Shown here piece after piece: positions 16,786 through 26,016 of a DNA stretch of 64,000 nt (the first letter of the stretch is position 1; the number at the start of each line of letters is the position of its first letter). The position numbers and the translations under genes were made by a program. Below the pieces are notes generated by a model. That model made no database searches, was not told the origin of the DNA, and worked only from the letters and a program-made list of their open reading frames with translations. Source of the DNA: ZC4RG30 sp039932715 (GTDB taxonomy: Bacteria; Pseudomonadota; Gammaproteobacteria; Steroidobacterales; Steroidobacteraceae); contig JBDTPN010000003.1 of assembly GCA_039932715.1 (NCBI GenBank), positions 1 to 64,000 of the forward strand, given 5' to 3'.

Positions 16786-18831
16786 ATGTCCGCCATGAGC
16801 GACTTGCAAATCGTGACACGCGCATATGATAGCGTGACTGGGAAACATCCTGTGCCGCCAACCACGACGCCACCATCTGCAGCAACAGGCCAGCAACTCG
16901 AAGACCTGGTAACCGCGCTGCGGGCGCTGGAAATCCCCGACCCGCCACTGGAGCGCGCACGCGAGATCGGCGGGCTGGTGCAGGATCTGAGTCAGGACGC
17001 TGCGCTGGCCGCCGCTGCCCTGCTCAATTTCGCGCGCCGTGCGGTGGATCCCACGCCCACAGTGCCGGCGACGCTGCGCGCCCGCCTGGGCACCGAGACC
17101 CTGAGTCTTGCCGATAGCCTCGGACGCCTTGGAGATTTCAACCTGGACGAACATTGGGCTACGGGCCAGACACTGGGACCGGGTCAGGCCGAGACCGTGC
17201 GCAAGATGCTGCTGGCCGTGGTTGGTGACCCGAGGCTGGTCCTGGCCCGATTGGCCGAGCAAACCGTGCGGGCGCGCCACGCGCGCGAGTTGCCGGCCAA
17301 GGATCGCGCGCAAATCGCGCTGGAAATCCAGGAGCTGTATGCACCGCTGGCCAACAGGCTTGGTGTGTGGTCTCTCAAATGGGAGCTGGAAGACCTGGCC
17401 TTCCGCGAGCAGCAGCCCAGGGAATACCAGCGCATCGCCCAGGCACTCAATGAGAAGCGTCGTGACCGCGAACAATACATCCGCATTGTGCTCGAAACCC
17501 TGACCACGCAACTGCGCATGGCGGGCATCGAAGCCACAGTGCAGGGACGGCCCAAGCATATCTACAGCATCTTTCGAAAAATGCAGCGCAAGCAACTGCC
17601 CTTCGAGCAGGTGTTCGATGTGCGTGCCGCGCGCATCATCGTGCCCACGGTGGCTGATTGCTATGCCGCACTGGGCGTGGTGCACGACATGTGGCCGTTC
17701 ATTCCCGGTGAATTCGATGACTATGTCGCCACGCCCAAGGACAATAACTACCAATCCATACACACGGCCGTGCACGGACCTGACGGCCGTCCGCTGGAAG
17801 TGCAGATTCGCACGCAGAAAATGCAGGACCAGGCCGAGCTGGGCGTGGCAGCGCACTGGCGTTACAAGGAAGGCAGCAACGCCGATAGGCGATACGACCA
17901 GAAAATCCTTGCGATAAGACAACTGATCGAAGGTGGCGGTGCCAATTCCGACGAGTTGGCCCGCATCAGCGTGGGCCTGTTTGATGACCGCATTTACGCC
18001 ATGACCCCCAAGGGCGAAGTGGTTGATCTGCCCAAGGGCGGGACACCGCTGGACTTTGCGTTCCACGTACACAGCAACCTGGGTGAGCGCTGCAAGGGGG
18101 CGAAGGTCAACGGCCGCATAGCCCCGCTCACCCATGCACTCAAAAGCGGCGATGTCGTGGAAATCATCACGGGCAAGCAGCCCGCTCCCAGTCGCGACTG
18201 GCTGTCGACCACCGCCGGTTACCTGGTATCTCCACGCAGCAGGTCAAAGTTGCGCGCCTATTTCCGGCGCCTGGATGAACAATCCGCGCAACCGGCCGCC
18301 ACCACTGCGGAACCCAGGCCGGCGCAGGCGGCCGCTGCGCGCAGCCCGCGTGTCAGGCCAGCAAAGACAGCCCGCTCCAGCCGTTCGCCAGTAGCCATCG
18401 ATGGCGTGGGCGACCTGCCCATAACCCTGGCGCGTTGCTGCGGACCAGTGCGTCCCCAGCCCATACGCGGCTACCTGACACTGGGACGCGGCGTAACCAT
18501 CCACAAGGCCGACTGTCCGGGGCTTGCGCACATGCTGCGACAGAAGCCGCAGCGACAACTACAGGTGGAATGGACCGATCGTGACGATGTGAGACTGGCC
18601 GCGCGCGTGCAGATCGAGGCCTTTGACCGACGCGGACTGCTGCGCGACATCTCTGACCTGATCGCCGAGGAACATCTCAGCATCGAAGGGGTCACCAGTC
18701 ACACTGACCCGGACAACAAGATCGCCACCTTCGAACTGCGACTTGCCGTAAAGGATGTTTCGGAATTGGCGCGATTGCAGCGTCGCCTGGCCCGCATACC
18801 CAATGTCTACAAGGTGCGGCGGGCACGCTAA
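16786..18831 (+). CDS. relA: GTP pyrophosphokinase, RelA type
   Basis: A 681-residue stringent-response synthetase that makes (p)ppGpp when uncharged tRNA binds stalled ribosomes. The synthetase domain contains the RelA-type EFDD motif (about 309-312) within EFDDYVATPKDNNYQSIHTA, rather than the RxKD of bifunctional SpoT. The N-terminal hydrolase-like domain lacks the His-Asp pair, as in RelA. TGS (GEVVDLPKGGTPLDFAFHVH), zinc-finger-like (CCGPVRPQPIRGYLTLGRG) and ACT (RRGLLRDISDLIAEEHLSI) domains follow. GAAGGA before ATG at 16786 supports this start over the longer frame from 16609. Convergent with lpdA. Confidence 0.95.
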   Translation: MSAMSDLQIVTRAYDSVTGKHPVPPTTTPPSAATGQQLEDLVTALRALEIPDPPLERAREIGGLVQDLSQDAALAAAALLNFARRAVDPTPTVPATLRARLGTETLSLADSLGRLGDFNLDEHWATGQTLGPGQAETVRKMLLAVVGDPRLVLARLAEQTVRARHARELPAKDRAQIALEIQELYAPLANRLGVWSLKWELEDLAFREQQPREYQRIAQALNEKRRDREQYIRIVLETLTTQLRMAGIEATVQGRPKHIYSIFRKMQRKQLPFEQVFDVRAARIIVPTVADCYAALGVVHDMWPFIPGEFDDYVATPKDNNYQSIHTAVHGPDGRPLEVQIRTQKMQDQAELGVAAHWRYKEGSNADRRYDQKILAIRQLIEGGGANSDELARISVGLFDDRIYAMTPKGEVVDLPKGGTPLDFAFHVHSNLGERCKGAKVNGRIAPLTHALKSGDVVEIITGKQPAPSRDWLSTTAGYLVSPRSRSKLRAYFRRLDEQSAQPAATTAEPRPAQAAAARSPRVRPAKTARSSRSPVAIDGVGDLPITLARCCGPVRPQPIRGYLTLGRGVTIHKADCPGLAHMLRQKPQRQLQVEWTDRDDVRLAARVQIEAFDRRGLLRDISDLIAEEHLSIEGVTSHTDPDNKIATFELRLAVKDVSELARLQRRLARIPNVYKVRRAR

Positions 18832-18843
18832 AACCAAGCGCGC

Positions 18844-20283
18844 CTACTTGTTAGGCATGTCGATCGAACGCTTGTCTGCAGCCAGCGCCGCCTCATGCAC
18901 GGCCTCGGACAAAGTCGGATGCGCGTGCATGGTCCGCTGCAGGTCTTCACAACTGGCACCGTATTCCAGCGCCAGCACCGCCTCGGCAATCAGTTCACCG
19001 GCCAGTGGGCCGATGATGTGCACACCCAGCACCCGGTCGCTGCCGGCATCGGCCACGACTCGAACGAATCCTGCAGTGGCTTCCATGGCGCGCGCCCGAC
19101 CACTGGCAATGAATGGAAAGCTGCCCACCTTGACCGTGCCGCCCGCGGCACGGGCCTGCTCCTCGGCCTGTTCCTGGGTCAGTCCCACCCAGGCTATTTC
19201 CGGGGCGGTGTAGATCACGGAAGGCACGAATGCGTAGTCCACATGGCCGTAAAGGCCTGCGATGAGGTCGGCCACCATCACCCCCTCGTCCTTGGCCTTG
19301 TGCGCCAGCATCGGGCCGCGCACGCAGTCGCCAATGGCATAGACATTGGCCACGCCGGTGTGGCAATGCTCATCGACCACGATGAATCCGCGTGCATCCA
19401 GGGCGACGCCGGTGTTCTCGCCCAGGAGATCCTGGGTGAACGGTCGTCGTCCGACTGCAACCACCAGCTTGTCGAATGCAACGGACTGCGCGCCCTGCGC
19501 ATCCGCGAAATCCACGTTGACCTGTTTTCCGGATATGGTGGCCGCGCTGACTTTGGCACCCAGGCGGATGTCGAGGCCCTGCTTGCGCAGCAGCTTCAGC
19601 GCTTCGGCAGCCAGCTTGCGATCCGCAATCGAAAGGAAGTCGTCCATGGCTTCGAGAATCGTGACTTTGGAACCCAGCCTCTGCCACACGCTGCCAAGCT
19701 CAAGGCCGATTACCCCCGCACCAATGACGCCCAGTCGCTCCGGCACCGAATCGAATTCGAGTGCGCCCCAGGAATCCACGATCTGCTTGCCATCCATGGC
19801 CACGGACTTGAGCACTGTGGGTACGGAACCCGACGCCAGCACCACGTTGGTCGCTTCAAGAATCGACTGTTTGCCATCGGCCGCGGTGAATTCCACCTTG
19901 CCGGGCGCAAGCAACCGACCATGGCCCTGCAATCCGGTGACGCCATTGGCTTTGAATAACGCGACGATGCCGCCGGTCATGCCCTTGACGATGCCGGCCT
20001 TGCGTTTCTGCATGGTGGCCAGGTCCAGCTGCAATGCACCCACGCCGATGCCATGTGCCTTGAACTCATGGCCTGCGCGGTGATACAGCTCTGAGGATTC
20101 CAGCAGGGCCTTGGAAGGTATGCAGCCGGCGTTGAGACAGGTGCCACCAAAGGCATAGCTGCCATCGCGGTTCTTCCACTCATCGATGCAGGCCACGGTC
20201 TGCCCGTTCTGCGCAGCGCGGATGGCGGCTGGATATCCTCCGGGCCCGCCGCCGATCACAATGACGTCGAATTTGTCGGCCAC
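18844..20283 (-). CDS. lpdA: dihydrolipoyl dehydrogenase (E3)
   Basis: A 479-residue FAD disulfide oxidoreductase that reoxidises lipoyl groups of the 2-oxoglutarate dehydrogenase complex. It has the FAD motif (VIVIGGGPGGYPAAIRAAQ), the redox-active disulfide CLNAGCIPSK (Cys49/Cys54), the NAD motif (LGVIGAGVIGLELGSVWQRL) and the C-terminal catalytic His-Glu in HAHPTLSEAVHEAAL. The gene starts three bases after sucB and is the last gene of the sucA-sucB-lpdA operon. Confidence 0.97.
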   Translation of the reverse strand: MADKFDVIVIGGGPGGYPAAIRAAQNGQTVACIDEWKNRDGSYAFGGTCLNAGCIPSKALLESSELYHRAGHEFKAHGIGVGALQLDLATMQKRKAGIVKGMTGGIVALFKANGVTGLQGHGRLLAPGKVEFTAADGKQSILEATNVVLASGSVPTVLKSVAMDGKQIVDSWGALEFDSVPERLGVIGAGVIGLELGSVWQRLGSKVTILEAMDDFLSIADRKLAAEALKLLRKQGLDIRLGAKVSAATISGKQVNVDFADAQGAQSVAFDKLVVAVGRRPFTQDLLGENTGVALDARGFIVVDEHCHTGVANVYAIGDCVRGPMLAHKAKDEGVMVADLIAGLYGHVDYAFVPSVIYTAPEIAWVGLTQEQAEEQARAAGGTVKVGSFPFIASGRARAMEATAGFVRVVADAGSDRVLGVHIIGPLAGELIAEAVLALEYGASCEDLQRTMHAHPTLSEAVHEAALAADKRSIDMPNK

Positions 20284-20286
20284 GGA

Positions 20287-21477
20287 TCAGATCCCGATCA
20301 GCAGGCGACCCGGATCCTCAAGGCTCTCCTTGATGGAGACCAGGAACTGCACTGCTTCCTTGCCGTCGATGATGCGGTGATCGTAGGTCAGCGCCAGGTA
20401 CATCATGGGCCGAATGACTATCTGGCCATCGACCACCACCGGCCGCTCCTGGATCTTGTGCATGCCAAGGATCGCACTTTGCGGCGCATTGACAATGGGC
20501 GTGGACAGCAGTGAACCGAACACGCCGCCATTGGTGATGCTGAAGCTGCCTCCGGTGAGGTCTTCCATAGTCAACTGGCTGGAGCGTGCGCGGGCCGCAA
20601 AATCAGCTACGGCCTTTTCGATCTGGGCAAACGAAAGCGTATCGGCATCGCGCAGCACCGGCACCACCAGACCGCGCTCGGTCGAAACCGCCACGCCAAT
20701 GTCGTAGTACTCGCGGTAGACAATGTCAGCGCCATCGATTGCCGCATTGACCAGCGGAAACCGCTTCAGCGCCTCTACCGTGGCCTTGACGAAAAATGAG
20801 GAGAAACCCAGCTTCACGCCATTGGTCTTCTCGAAGCGATCCTTGTGGCGGGCGCGAAGCTCCTGCACTGCCAGCAGGTCCACTTCATTGAAGGTGGTCA
20901 ACAGCGCCTGCGTGGCCTGCGCGTTTACCAGGCGTTCAGCGATCTTTGCGCGCAGCCGGGTCATGGGCACACGTCGTTCCACACGATTTCCGGTGGCACC
21001 CTGCACAGGTGCCGAGGCAACCGCCTTGGACAGATCGGACTTGTTGATTGCACCGCCCAGGCCGCTGCCAGCCACTGCGGTTGCATCCACACCGGTCTGA
21101 GCGACAACGCGGCGCGCCGCAGGCCCCAGTTTTGCATCTGAACCCGCGGCCTTTGCTGCCGGGGCCTTGGTGACGCTTGCAGGTTGCGCCGCCTTGGGTG
21201 CGGCAGCGGGCGCGGCTGCGGGCGCCGCAGTTGCCGTGGCGCCGGCCTCGATAACGGCGAGCACTTGATCGCTGGTCACTGTGGTTCCTGCTGGCACGCG
21301 GATTTCGCGCAACACGCCGGCCACCGGCGCAGGTACTTCAAGCACCACTTTGTCGGTTTCGAGATCCGCAAGATTCTCGTCGCGCGCCACGGCGTCGCCA
21401 ACGTTCTTGCGCCAATTGACCAATGTCGCATCGGCAACAGACTCGGGAAGTTTTGGAACCTTGATCTCGATTGTCAT
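20287..21477 (-). CDS. sucB: 2-oxoglutarate dehydrogenase E2, dihydrolipoyl succinyltransferase
   Basis: A 396-residue E2 core. One lipoyl domain has the modified Lys in LADLETDKVVLEV (about Lys43), followed by an Ala/Pro-rich linker, a peripheral-subunit-binding domain (LGPAARRVVAQTGVD) and a catalytic domain ending with the His-Asp motif in LTYDHRIIDGKEAVQFL. It transfers succinyl to CoA. It sits between sucA and lpdA with gaps of 17 and 3 nt. Confidence 0.97.
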   Translation of the reverse strand: MTIEIKVPKLPESVADATLVNWRKNVGDAVARDENLADLETDKVVLEVPAPVAGVLREIRVPAGTTVTSDQVLAVIEAGATATAAPAAAPAAAPKAAQPASVTKAPAAKAAGSDAKLGPAARRVVAQTGVDATAVAGSGLGGAINKSDLSKAVASAPVQGATGNRVERRVPMTRLRAKIAERLVNAQATQALLTTFNEVDLLAVQELRARHKDRFEKTNGVKLGFSSFFVKATVEALKRFPLVNAAIDGADIVYREYYDIGVAVSTERGLVVPVLRDADTLSFAQIEKAVADFAARARSSQLTMEDLTGGSFSITNGGVFGSLLSTPIVNAPQSAILGMHKIQERPVVVDGQIVIRPMMYLALTYDHRIIDGKEAVQFLVSIKESLEDPGRLLIGI

Positions 21478-21494
21478 TTTCGATGTCTCAGGAA

Positions 21495-24410
21495 TCAGGA
21501 GGTCTTTCGGGCGGGTTGCTGTGCCGCGGTTTCGGGCTGCAGCCGGGAAGTATCCCGGCCAGCTGCTCCGCGAGCAGCGGCGCGTAACGCCGCCTCCACC
21601 AGTTCGCGTTGTTCGGCCTCGTGCAATTTGGCTATGCCCGTTGCCGGCGCAGCCGCATGACCGCGGCCCGCATACAGCAGGGTCTGATGTCCTGCCTGAA
21701 GCGCATCTTCAAGGCGATGGCGGATCTGGTACCAGGCGCCCTGGTTCTGGGGTTCTTCCTGGCACCAGACGACTTCCCGCGCCTGCGGGTAGCGACGCAG
21801 CGCCGCGCCGTATGCCTGCGTGGGGAACGGATAAAGCTGCTCGATGCGCACCAGCGCAACATCACGCAGATCGGCCGCGCGCCGCGCTTTGAGCAGGTCG
21901 AAGTACACCTTGCCGCTGCAGAACACGACGCGCTGCACCTGGGCCGGCACCAGTTCGTCTGCCTCATCGATCACCGTCGCGAATCCGCCATCGGTAAGGT
22001 CCGCCAGCGAAGACACCGACAACTCGTGGCGCAACAGGCTCTTGGGGGTCATCACGATCAGGGGCTTGCGCAATGAGCGCAGCATCTGTCGTCGCAGCAT
22101 GTGAAACATCTGGGCCGGTGTGGAAGGAACCACTACCTGCATGTTGTTCTCTGCGCATAGCTGCAGGAACCGCTCAAGTCTTGCCGAAGAATGCTCCGGT
22201 CCCTGCCCTTCATAGCCATGGGGCAGGAACAGCGCCAATCCGCACAGCCGACCCCACTTGGATTCGCCGGAACTTATGAACTGATCGATGATGACCTGGG
22301 CACCGTTGACGAAATCGCCGAACTGCCCCTCCCAGATCACCAGCGTTTCCGGGTTGGTGGTGGAGTAACCGTATTCGAAGCCCAGCACCGCCTCTTCGGA
22401 AAGCACCGAATCGGTGATCGCAAATTTCGGCTGCCCGGCGCTGATGTGCTCCAGCGGCGTGTAGCGGTCATTGCTGTTCTGGTCATGCAGCACTGCATGC
22501 CTGTGGAAGAACGTACCGCGACCACTGTCCTGGCCCGTCAGACGAATGGGCACGCCATCTTCCAGCAGCGCAGCGTAGGCCAGGGTCTCGGCACATCCCC
22601 AGTCCAGCGGCAGCTCACCGGCCAGCATTCGCCGGCGATTGACATACACCTGCTCGACTCGCGGATTGAGCGTGAACCCTTGCGGCACGGCCACGATGCG
22701 AGCGCCCAGCTGCTGCAACCGCGCCTTGTCTATGGCCGTCGGCGTGGAGTCCGTCCAGTCATTGCGAAGAAAGCGCGTCCAGTCGACGGTGTACTGGTTG
22801 CCGATCAGACCCAGCGAAGCGGGAACCTGTGAAACGCCCTCATCGAGCCGGGCGCGATATTCATCCATGAGTTGTTTGGCGCCATCGGCGGTCACCAACC
22901 CCTCACCCGCAAGCCGGTCCGCATAGATCTGGCGAGCCGTGGGATGCTGGCGGATCCGCGCATACATCACCGGCTGCGTCGCCGCAGGCTCGTCCGCCTC
23001 GTTGTGGCCCAGGCGCCTGTAACAGACCAGGTCGATCACCACGTCTTTGCGGAAGCGCTGGCGATATTCAAGGGCCAGCCGATTGACGAACAGCACCGAC
23101 TCGGGATCGTCGGCATTCACATGGAAGATTGGCGCCTCGAGCATCTTGGCGACATCGCTGCAATACATGGTCGACCGGGCGTCATGCGGATCGCTGGTGG
23201 TGAATCCCACCTGGTTGTTGACGATCAGGTGGATAGTGCCACCGGTGCAGAACGCGCGTGCCTGCGAGAGCTGCAGCGTTTCCATCACCACGCCTTGACC
23301 CGCAAAAGACGCGTCGCCATGCACCAGCACCGGTATCACGCGCGCGCCGTCCTTGTCGCCACGTCGCTCCTGGCGGGCTCGCACTGATCCCTCAACCACT
23401 GCATCGACTACTTCAAGGTGCGAAGGGTTGAACGCCAGGGCAACGTGCACATTGCCTCCGGCGGTGCGCAGGTCTGCGGAGAAACCCTTGTGATATTTGA
23501 CGTCACCGGAACCCTTGAGATGCGCGGTGTCGTACTTGCCCTCGAATTCGGAAAAAAGTTCTGATGGCGCTTTGCCCAGCACGTTCACCAGGACGTTGAG
23601 GCGTCCGCGATGGGCCATGCCAATGACGAATTCCTCGACGCCGGCCGCACCCCCGCGCTGCACCAGGTCGTTGAGCATGGGTATCAGAGCGTCGCCCCCT
23701 TCGAGCGAGAAGCGTTTCTGGCCGACATACTTGGTATGCAGGTAGCGCTCCAGGCCTTCCGCCGCCGTAAGCTGGCGCAGAATGTCCACCCTCTCTTCCG
23801 CGGTGTATTTCTGATGCATGCGACCGCGCACGAATTCGTCCTGCAGCCACAGTCGCTCGTCCGTATCTGACACGTGGGCGAATTCTGCCCCGATGGGACC
23901 GGCGAATACATTTTCGAGCAATGCGATGATGTCGCGCAGTCGGGCACGACGCGGCACGGCATCGATACGACTGGCTGTAAAAAACTCGGTGTCCAGGTCC
24001 GCTTCACCCAGGCCCATGTAGTCAAGGTCCATTACGCGCGGCTTGGGACGCTGCATAAGTCCCAGCGGATCGATCTTGGCGATCAGGTGCCCGCGATTGG
24101 TGTAGATCTGGATGAGGCGTGAAACCATGGCCTGCTTTTCGCTCTGCGCCGAACCACCGGCAGCAGCAGCTATCGACCTGGGCTGCTGTGCACGCTCTGT
24201 GAGGGCGCGGACTATGGGGCCATGTGGTGTATCACCGCGGGCGGCCAAAGTGGCGAAGTAGCGCTGCCAGTCGTCCGGCACGGTCTCGCCGGCAAGGTAG
24301 CGTTCAAACAGGTCTTCGACATAGGTCGAGTTACTGCCCGACAGTGGCGTGCTGGCGGTCTGCCGCGCGAGATCATTGCCCGCGGTGCTCGAACCTTGTT
24401 GTTGATTCAT
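21495..24410 (-). CDS. sucA: 2-oxoglutarate dehydrogenase E1
   Basis: A thiamine-diphosphate decarboxylase of 971 residues, a little longer than the roughly 930-940 common in the family; the extra length is mostly at the N- and C-termini. It has the SucA N-terminal element YVEDLFERYLAGETVPDDWQ, GMAHRGRLNVLVNVLGK, the ThDP region including GDASFAGQGVVMETLQLSQ, and C-terminal HGYEGQGPEHSSARLERFLQ with SLRKPLIVMTPKSLLRH. First gene of the operon; the promoter must lie in the short gap before the DUF5658-like gene or within it. Confidence 0.97.
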   Translation of the reverse strand: MNQQQGSSTAGNDLARQTASTPLSGSNSTYVEDLFERYLAGETVPDDWQRYFATLAARGDTPHGPIVRALTERAQQPRSIAAAAGGSAQSEKQAMVSRLIQIYTNRGHLIAKIDPLGLMQRPKPRVMDLDYMGLGEADLDTEFFTASRIDAVPRRARLRDIIALLENVFAGPIGAEFAHVSDTDERLWLQDEFVRGRMHQKYTAEERVDILRQLTAAEGLERYLHTKYVGQKRFSLEGGDALIPMLNDLVQRGGAAGVEEFVIGMAHRGRLNVLVNVLGKAPSELFSEFEGKYDTAHLKGSGDVKYHKGFSADLRTAGGNVHVALAFNPSHLEVVDAVVEGSVRARQERRGDKDGARVIPVLVHGDASFAGQGVVMETLQLSQARAFCTGGTIHLIVNNQVGFTTSDPHDARSTMYCSDVAKMLEAPIFHVNADDPESVLFVNRLALEYRQRFRKDVVIDLVCYRRLGHNEADEPAATQPVMYARIRQHPTARQIYADRLAGEGLVTADGAKQLMDEYRARLDEGVSQVPASLGLIGNQYTVDWTRFLRNDWTDSTPTAIDKARLQQLGARIVAVPQGFTLNPRVEQVYVNRRRMLAGELPLDWGCAETLAYAALLEDGVPIRLTGQDSGRGTFFHRHAVLHDQNSNDRYTPLEHISAGQPKFAITDSVLSEEAVLGFEYGYSTTNPETLVIWEGQFGDFVNGAQVIIDQFISSGESKWGRLCGLALFLPHGYEGQGPEHSSARLERFLQLCAENNMQVVVPSTPAQMFHMLRRQMLRSLRKPLIVMTPKSLLRHELSVSSLADLTDGGFATVIDEADELVPAQVQRVVFCSGKVYFDLLKARRAADLRDVALVRIEQLYPFPTQAYGAALRRYPQAREVVWCQEEPQNQGAWYQIRHRLEDALQAGHQTLLYAGRGHAAAPATGIAKLHEAEQRELVEAALRAAARGAAGRDTSRLQPETAAQQPARKTS

Positions 24411-24440
24411 GAATCCGTAAAGGACGTGACGTGACGAGGC

Positions 24441-24983
24441 CTAGTTTAATGGAAGGGCACCGGATAAGAAACGAACTTGAGCGACATGCGCCCCAATCCT
24501 GTGCAGCAGCGACCATTCGTACGTGACCAGGACCACATAAAGGGCCAACACCACGTACAACAGCGCCCCGACACGTAGCCAGCCGAAAAGGCGGTACCTT
24601 GACAACAGGACCAGCACCACTACACCTGCCGTGGTCAATCCCACCTTCCAGAAAGCGAACCAGTGGCCGCTGCCGGTCACCAGCGGCGCCATGAATGGAT
24701 TGGCTTCGGTGGCCCCGCGATTGAGCAGTGTGACCGTCAAAAGCGCATCGGCCACGGAAAGCAGCAAGATAAAGATCACCACGGCCAGCCAGTGGGACCC
24801 GTGCCAGTCCACGGCCACAGGGTGCTGTTCCCGGTCGCGCCGCGGATTGCGACGCCGGGCCGTGTGATGGCCAAACCAGATTGCCCTGAATGGACTGCGC
24901 CTTCGCTCGTCTCCACTGCGCCGTTCGATGTCGTTTGGGGGTGCGATCCAGGCGTCCTCGTTGTGCTGGCCGCAGTCTGACAG
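24441..24983 (-). CDS. DUF5658-like membrane protein with disturbed 5' end
   Basis: A small inner-membrane protein. The C-terminal part has three or four helices (AVVIFILLLSVADALLTVTL, WFAFWKVGLTTAGVVVLVLL, GALLYVVLALYVVLV) with TEANPFMAPL between them, as in DUF5658 proteins. The frame stays open upstream of the first legal start (GTG at 24818) and encodes the family-like basic leader DIERRSGDERRR...TARRRNPRRDR, so the true start lies farther up. No ATG, GTG or TTG is available there. Candidates are CTG at 24983 or 24989, or ATG at 24993 if one base of the G-run at 24983-24986 is an insertion. Function unknown. Confidence 0.65.
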   Translation of the reverse strand: MSDCGQHNEDAWIAPPNDIERRSGDERRRSPFRAIWFGHHTARRRNPRRDREQHPVAVDWHGSHWLAVVIFILLLSVADALLTVTLLNRGATEANPFMAPLVTGSGHWFAFWKVGLTTAGVVVLVLLSRYRLFGWLRVGALLYVVLALYVVLVTYEWSLLHRIGAHVAQVRFLSGALPLN

Positions 24984-25098
24984 GGGCAGTCATGGCGCGA
25001 GTGACCTGGATCTCACTCCAGCCAGGGCGCAGCCCACGGGGGCGCTCTGCTAGACTTCGCGGCCAATCTTGAAGGCCCCGGAAACGCTGATTTCGCGC

Positions 25099-26016
25099 AT
25101 GTCGAAGAGCACTACTACGAACCTGACCCACCTGCAGCAACTGGAGGCCGAGGCCATCCACATCATGCGCGAGGTGGTGGCCGAGTGCGAAAAGCCGGTG
25201 ATGCTCTATTCCATAGGCAAGGACAGCTCGGTAATGCTGCACCTGGCCCTCAAGGCATTCCACCCTGCCAAGCCGCCTTTCCCGCTGCTGCATGTGGATA
25301 CCACGTGGAAGTTCCGGGAAATGATCAAGTTCCGCGACGAGACCGTGCGCCGGCTGGGCCTCGAACTGCTGGTACATATCAACCCGGAAGGCCTGGCCCA
25401 GGGCATCGGGCCGTTCACCCACGGATCGGCGATTCACACCGACGTGATGAAGACCCAGGGTCTGCGCCAGGCGCTGGACAAATACGGCTTCGACGCGGCC
25501 TTCGGCGGCGCGCGCCGCGATGAGGAAAAATCCCGCGCCAAGGAGCGCATCTTCTCCTTCCGCTCGGCGCAGCATCGCTGGGATCCCAAGCGCCAGCGAC
25601 CCGAGTTGTGGCAGGTATATAACACCCGCAAGCACAAGGGCGAGAGCCTGCGCGTGTTCCCGCTGTCCAACTGGACCGAGCTGGATATCTGGCAGTACAT
25701 CTACCAGCAGAACATCCCCATTGTCCCGTTGTATTTCGCGGCCAAACGCCCTGTGGTGGAACGCGACGGCACGCTGCTCATGGTCGATGACGAGCGCATG
25801 CCGCTGCAGCCAGGCGAAAAACCCCAGATGCGCAGCGTGCGCTTCCGCACCCTGGGGTGCTATCCGCTGACCGGCGCCATCGAAAGCGAGGCTGACACGC
25901 TGCCCGAGGTGATCCAGGAGATGTTGCTGGCCACCAGTTCCGAGCGCGAGGGACGGGTTATCGATCACGACTCCTCCGGATCGATGGAGAAGAAGAAGCA
26001 GGAGGGGTATTTCTGA
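25099..26016 (+). CDS. cysD: sulfate adenylyltransferase subunit 2
   Basis: The ATP pyrophosphatase-fold catalytic subunit of ATP sulfurylase, 305 residues. It has PVMLYSIGKDSSVMLHLALK (PP-loop), PLLHVDTTWKFREM, AFGGARRDEEKSRAKER and the C-terminal RTLGCYPLTGAIES. The frame can start at TTG 25069, but ATG 25099 gives the usual N-terminus before LTHLQQLEAEAIHI. Its TGA overlaps the cysNC ATG by one base, so expression is coupled. Function: SO4 + ATP to APS, the first step of assimilatory sulfate reduction. Confidence 0.97.
   Translation: MSKSTTTNLTHLQQLEAEAIHIMREVVAECEKPVMLYSIGKDSSVMLHLALKAFHPAKPPFPLLHVDTTWKFREMIKFRDETVRRLGLELLVHINPEGLAQGIGPFTHGSAIHTDVMKTQGLRQALDKYGFDAAFGGARRDEEKSRAKERIFSFRSAQHRWDPKRQRPELWQVYNTRKHKGESLRVFPLSNWTELDIWQYIYQQNIPIVPLYFAAKRPVVERDGTLLMVDDERMPLQPGEKPQMRSVRFRTLGCYPLTGAIESEADTLPEVIQEMLLATSSEREGRVIDHDSSGSMEKKKQEGYF

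Noticed and set aside
16771..18135. 454-codon minus-strand frame opposite relA
   Set aside because: Antisense to a well-conserved relA with all domains; no motif in the shadow.
16786..18831. SpoT-type bifunctional synthetase/hydrolase
   Set aside because: The synthetase has EFDD (RelA type), and the N-terminal domain has no HD metal site.
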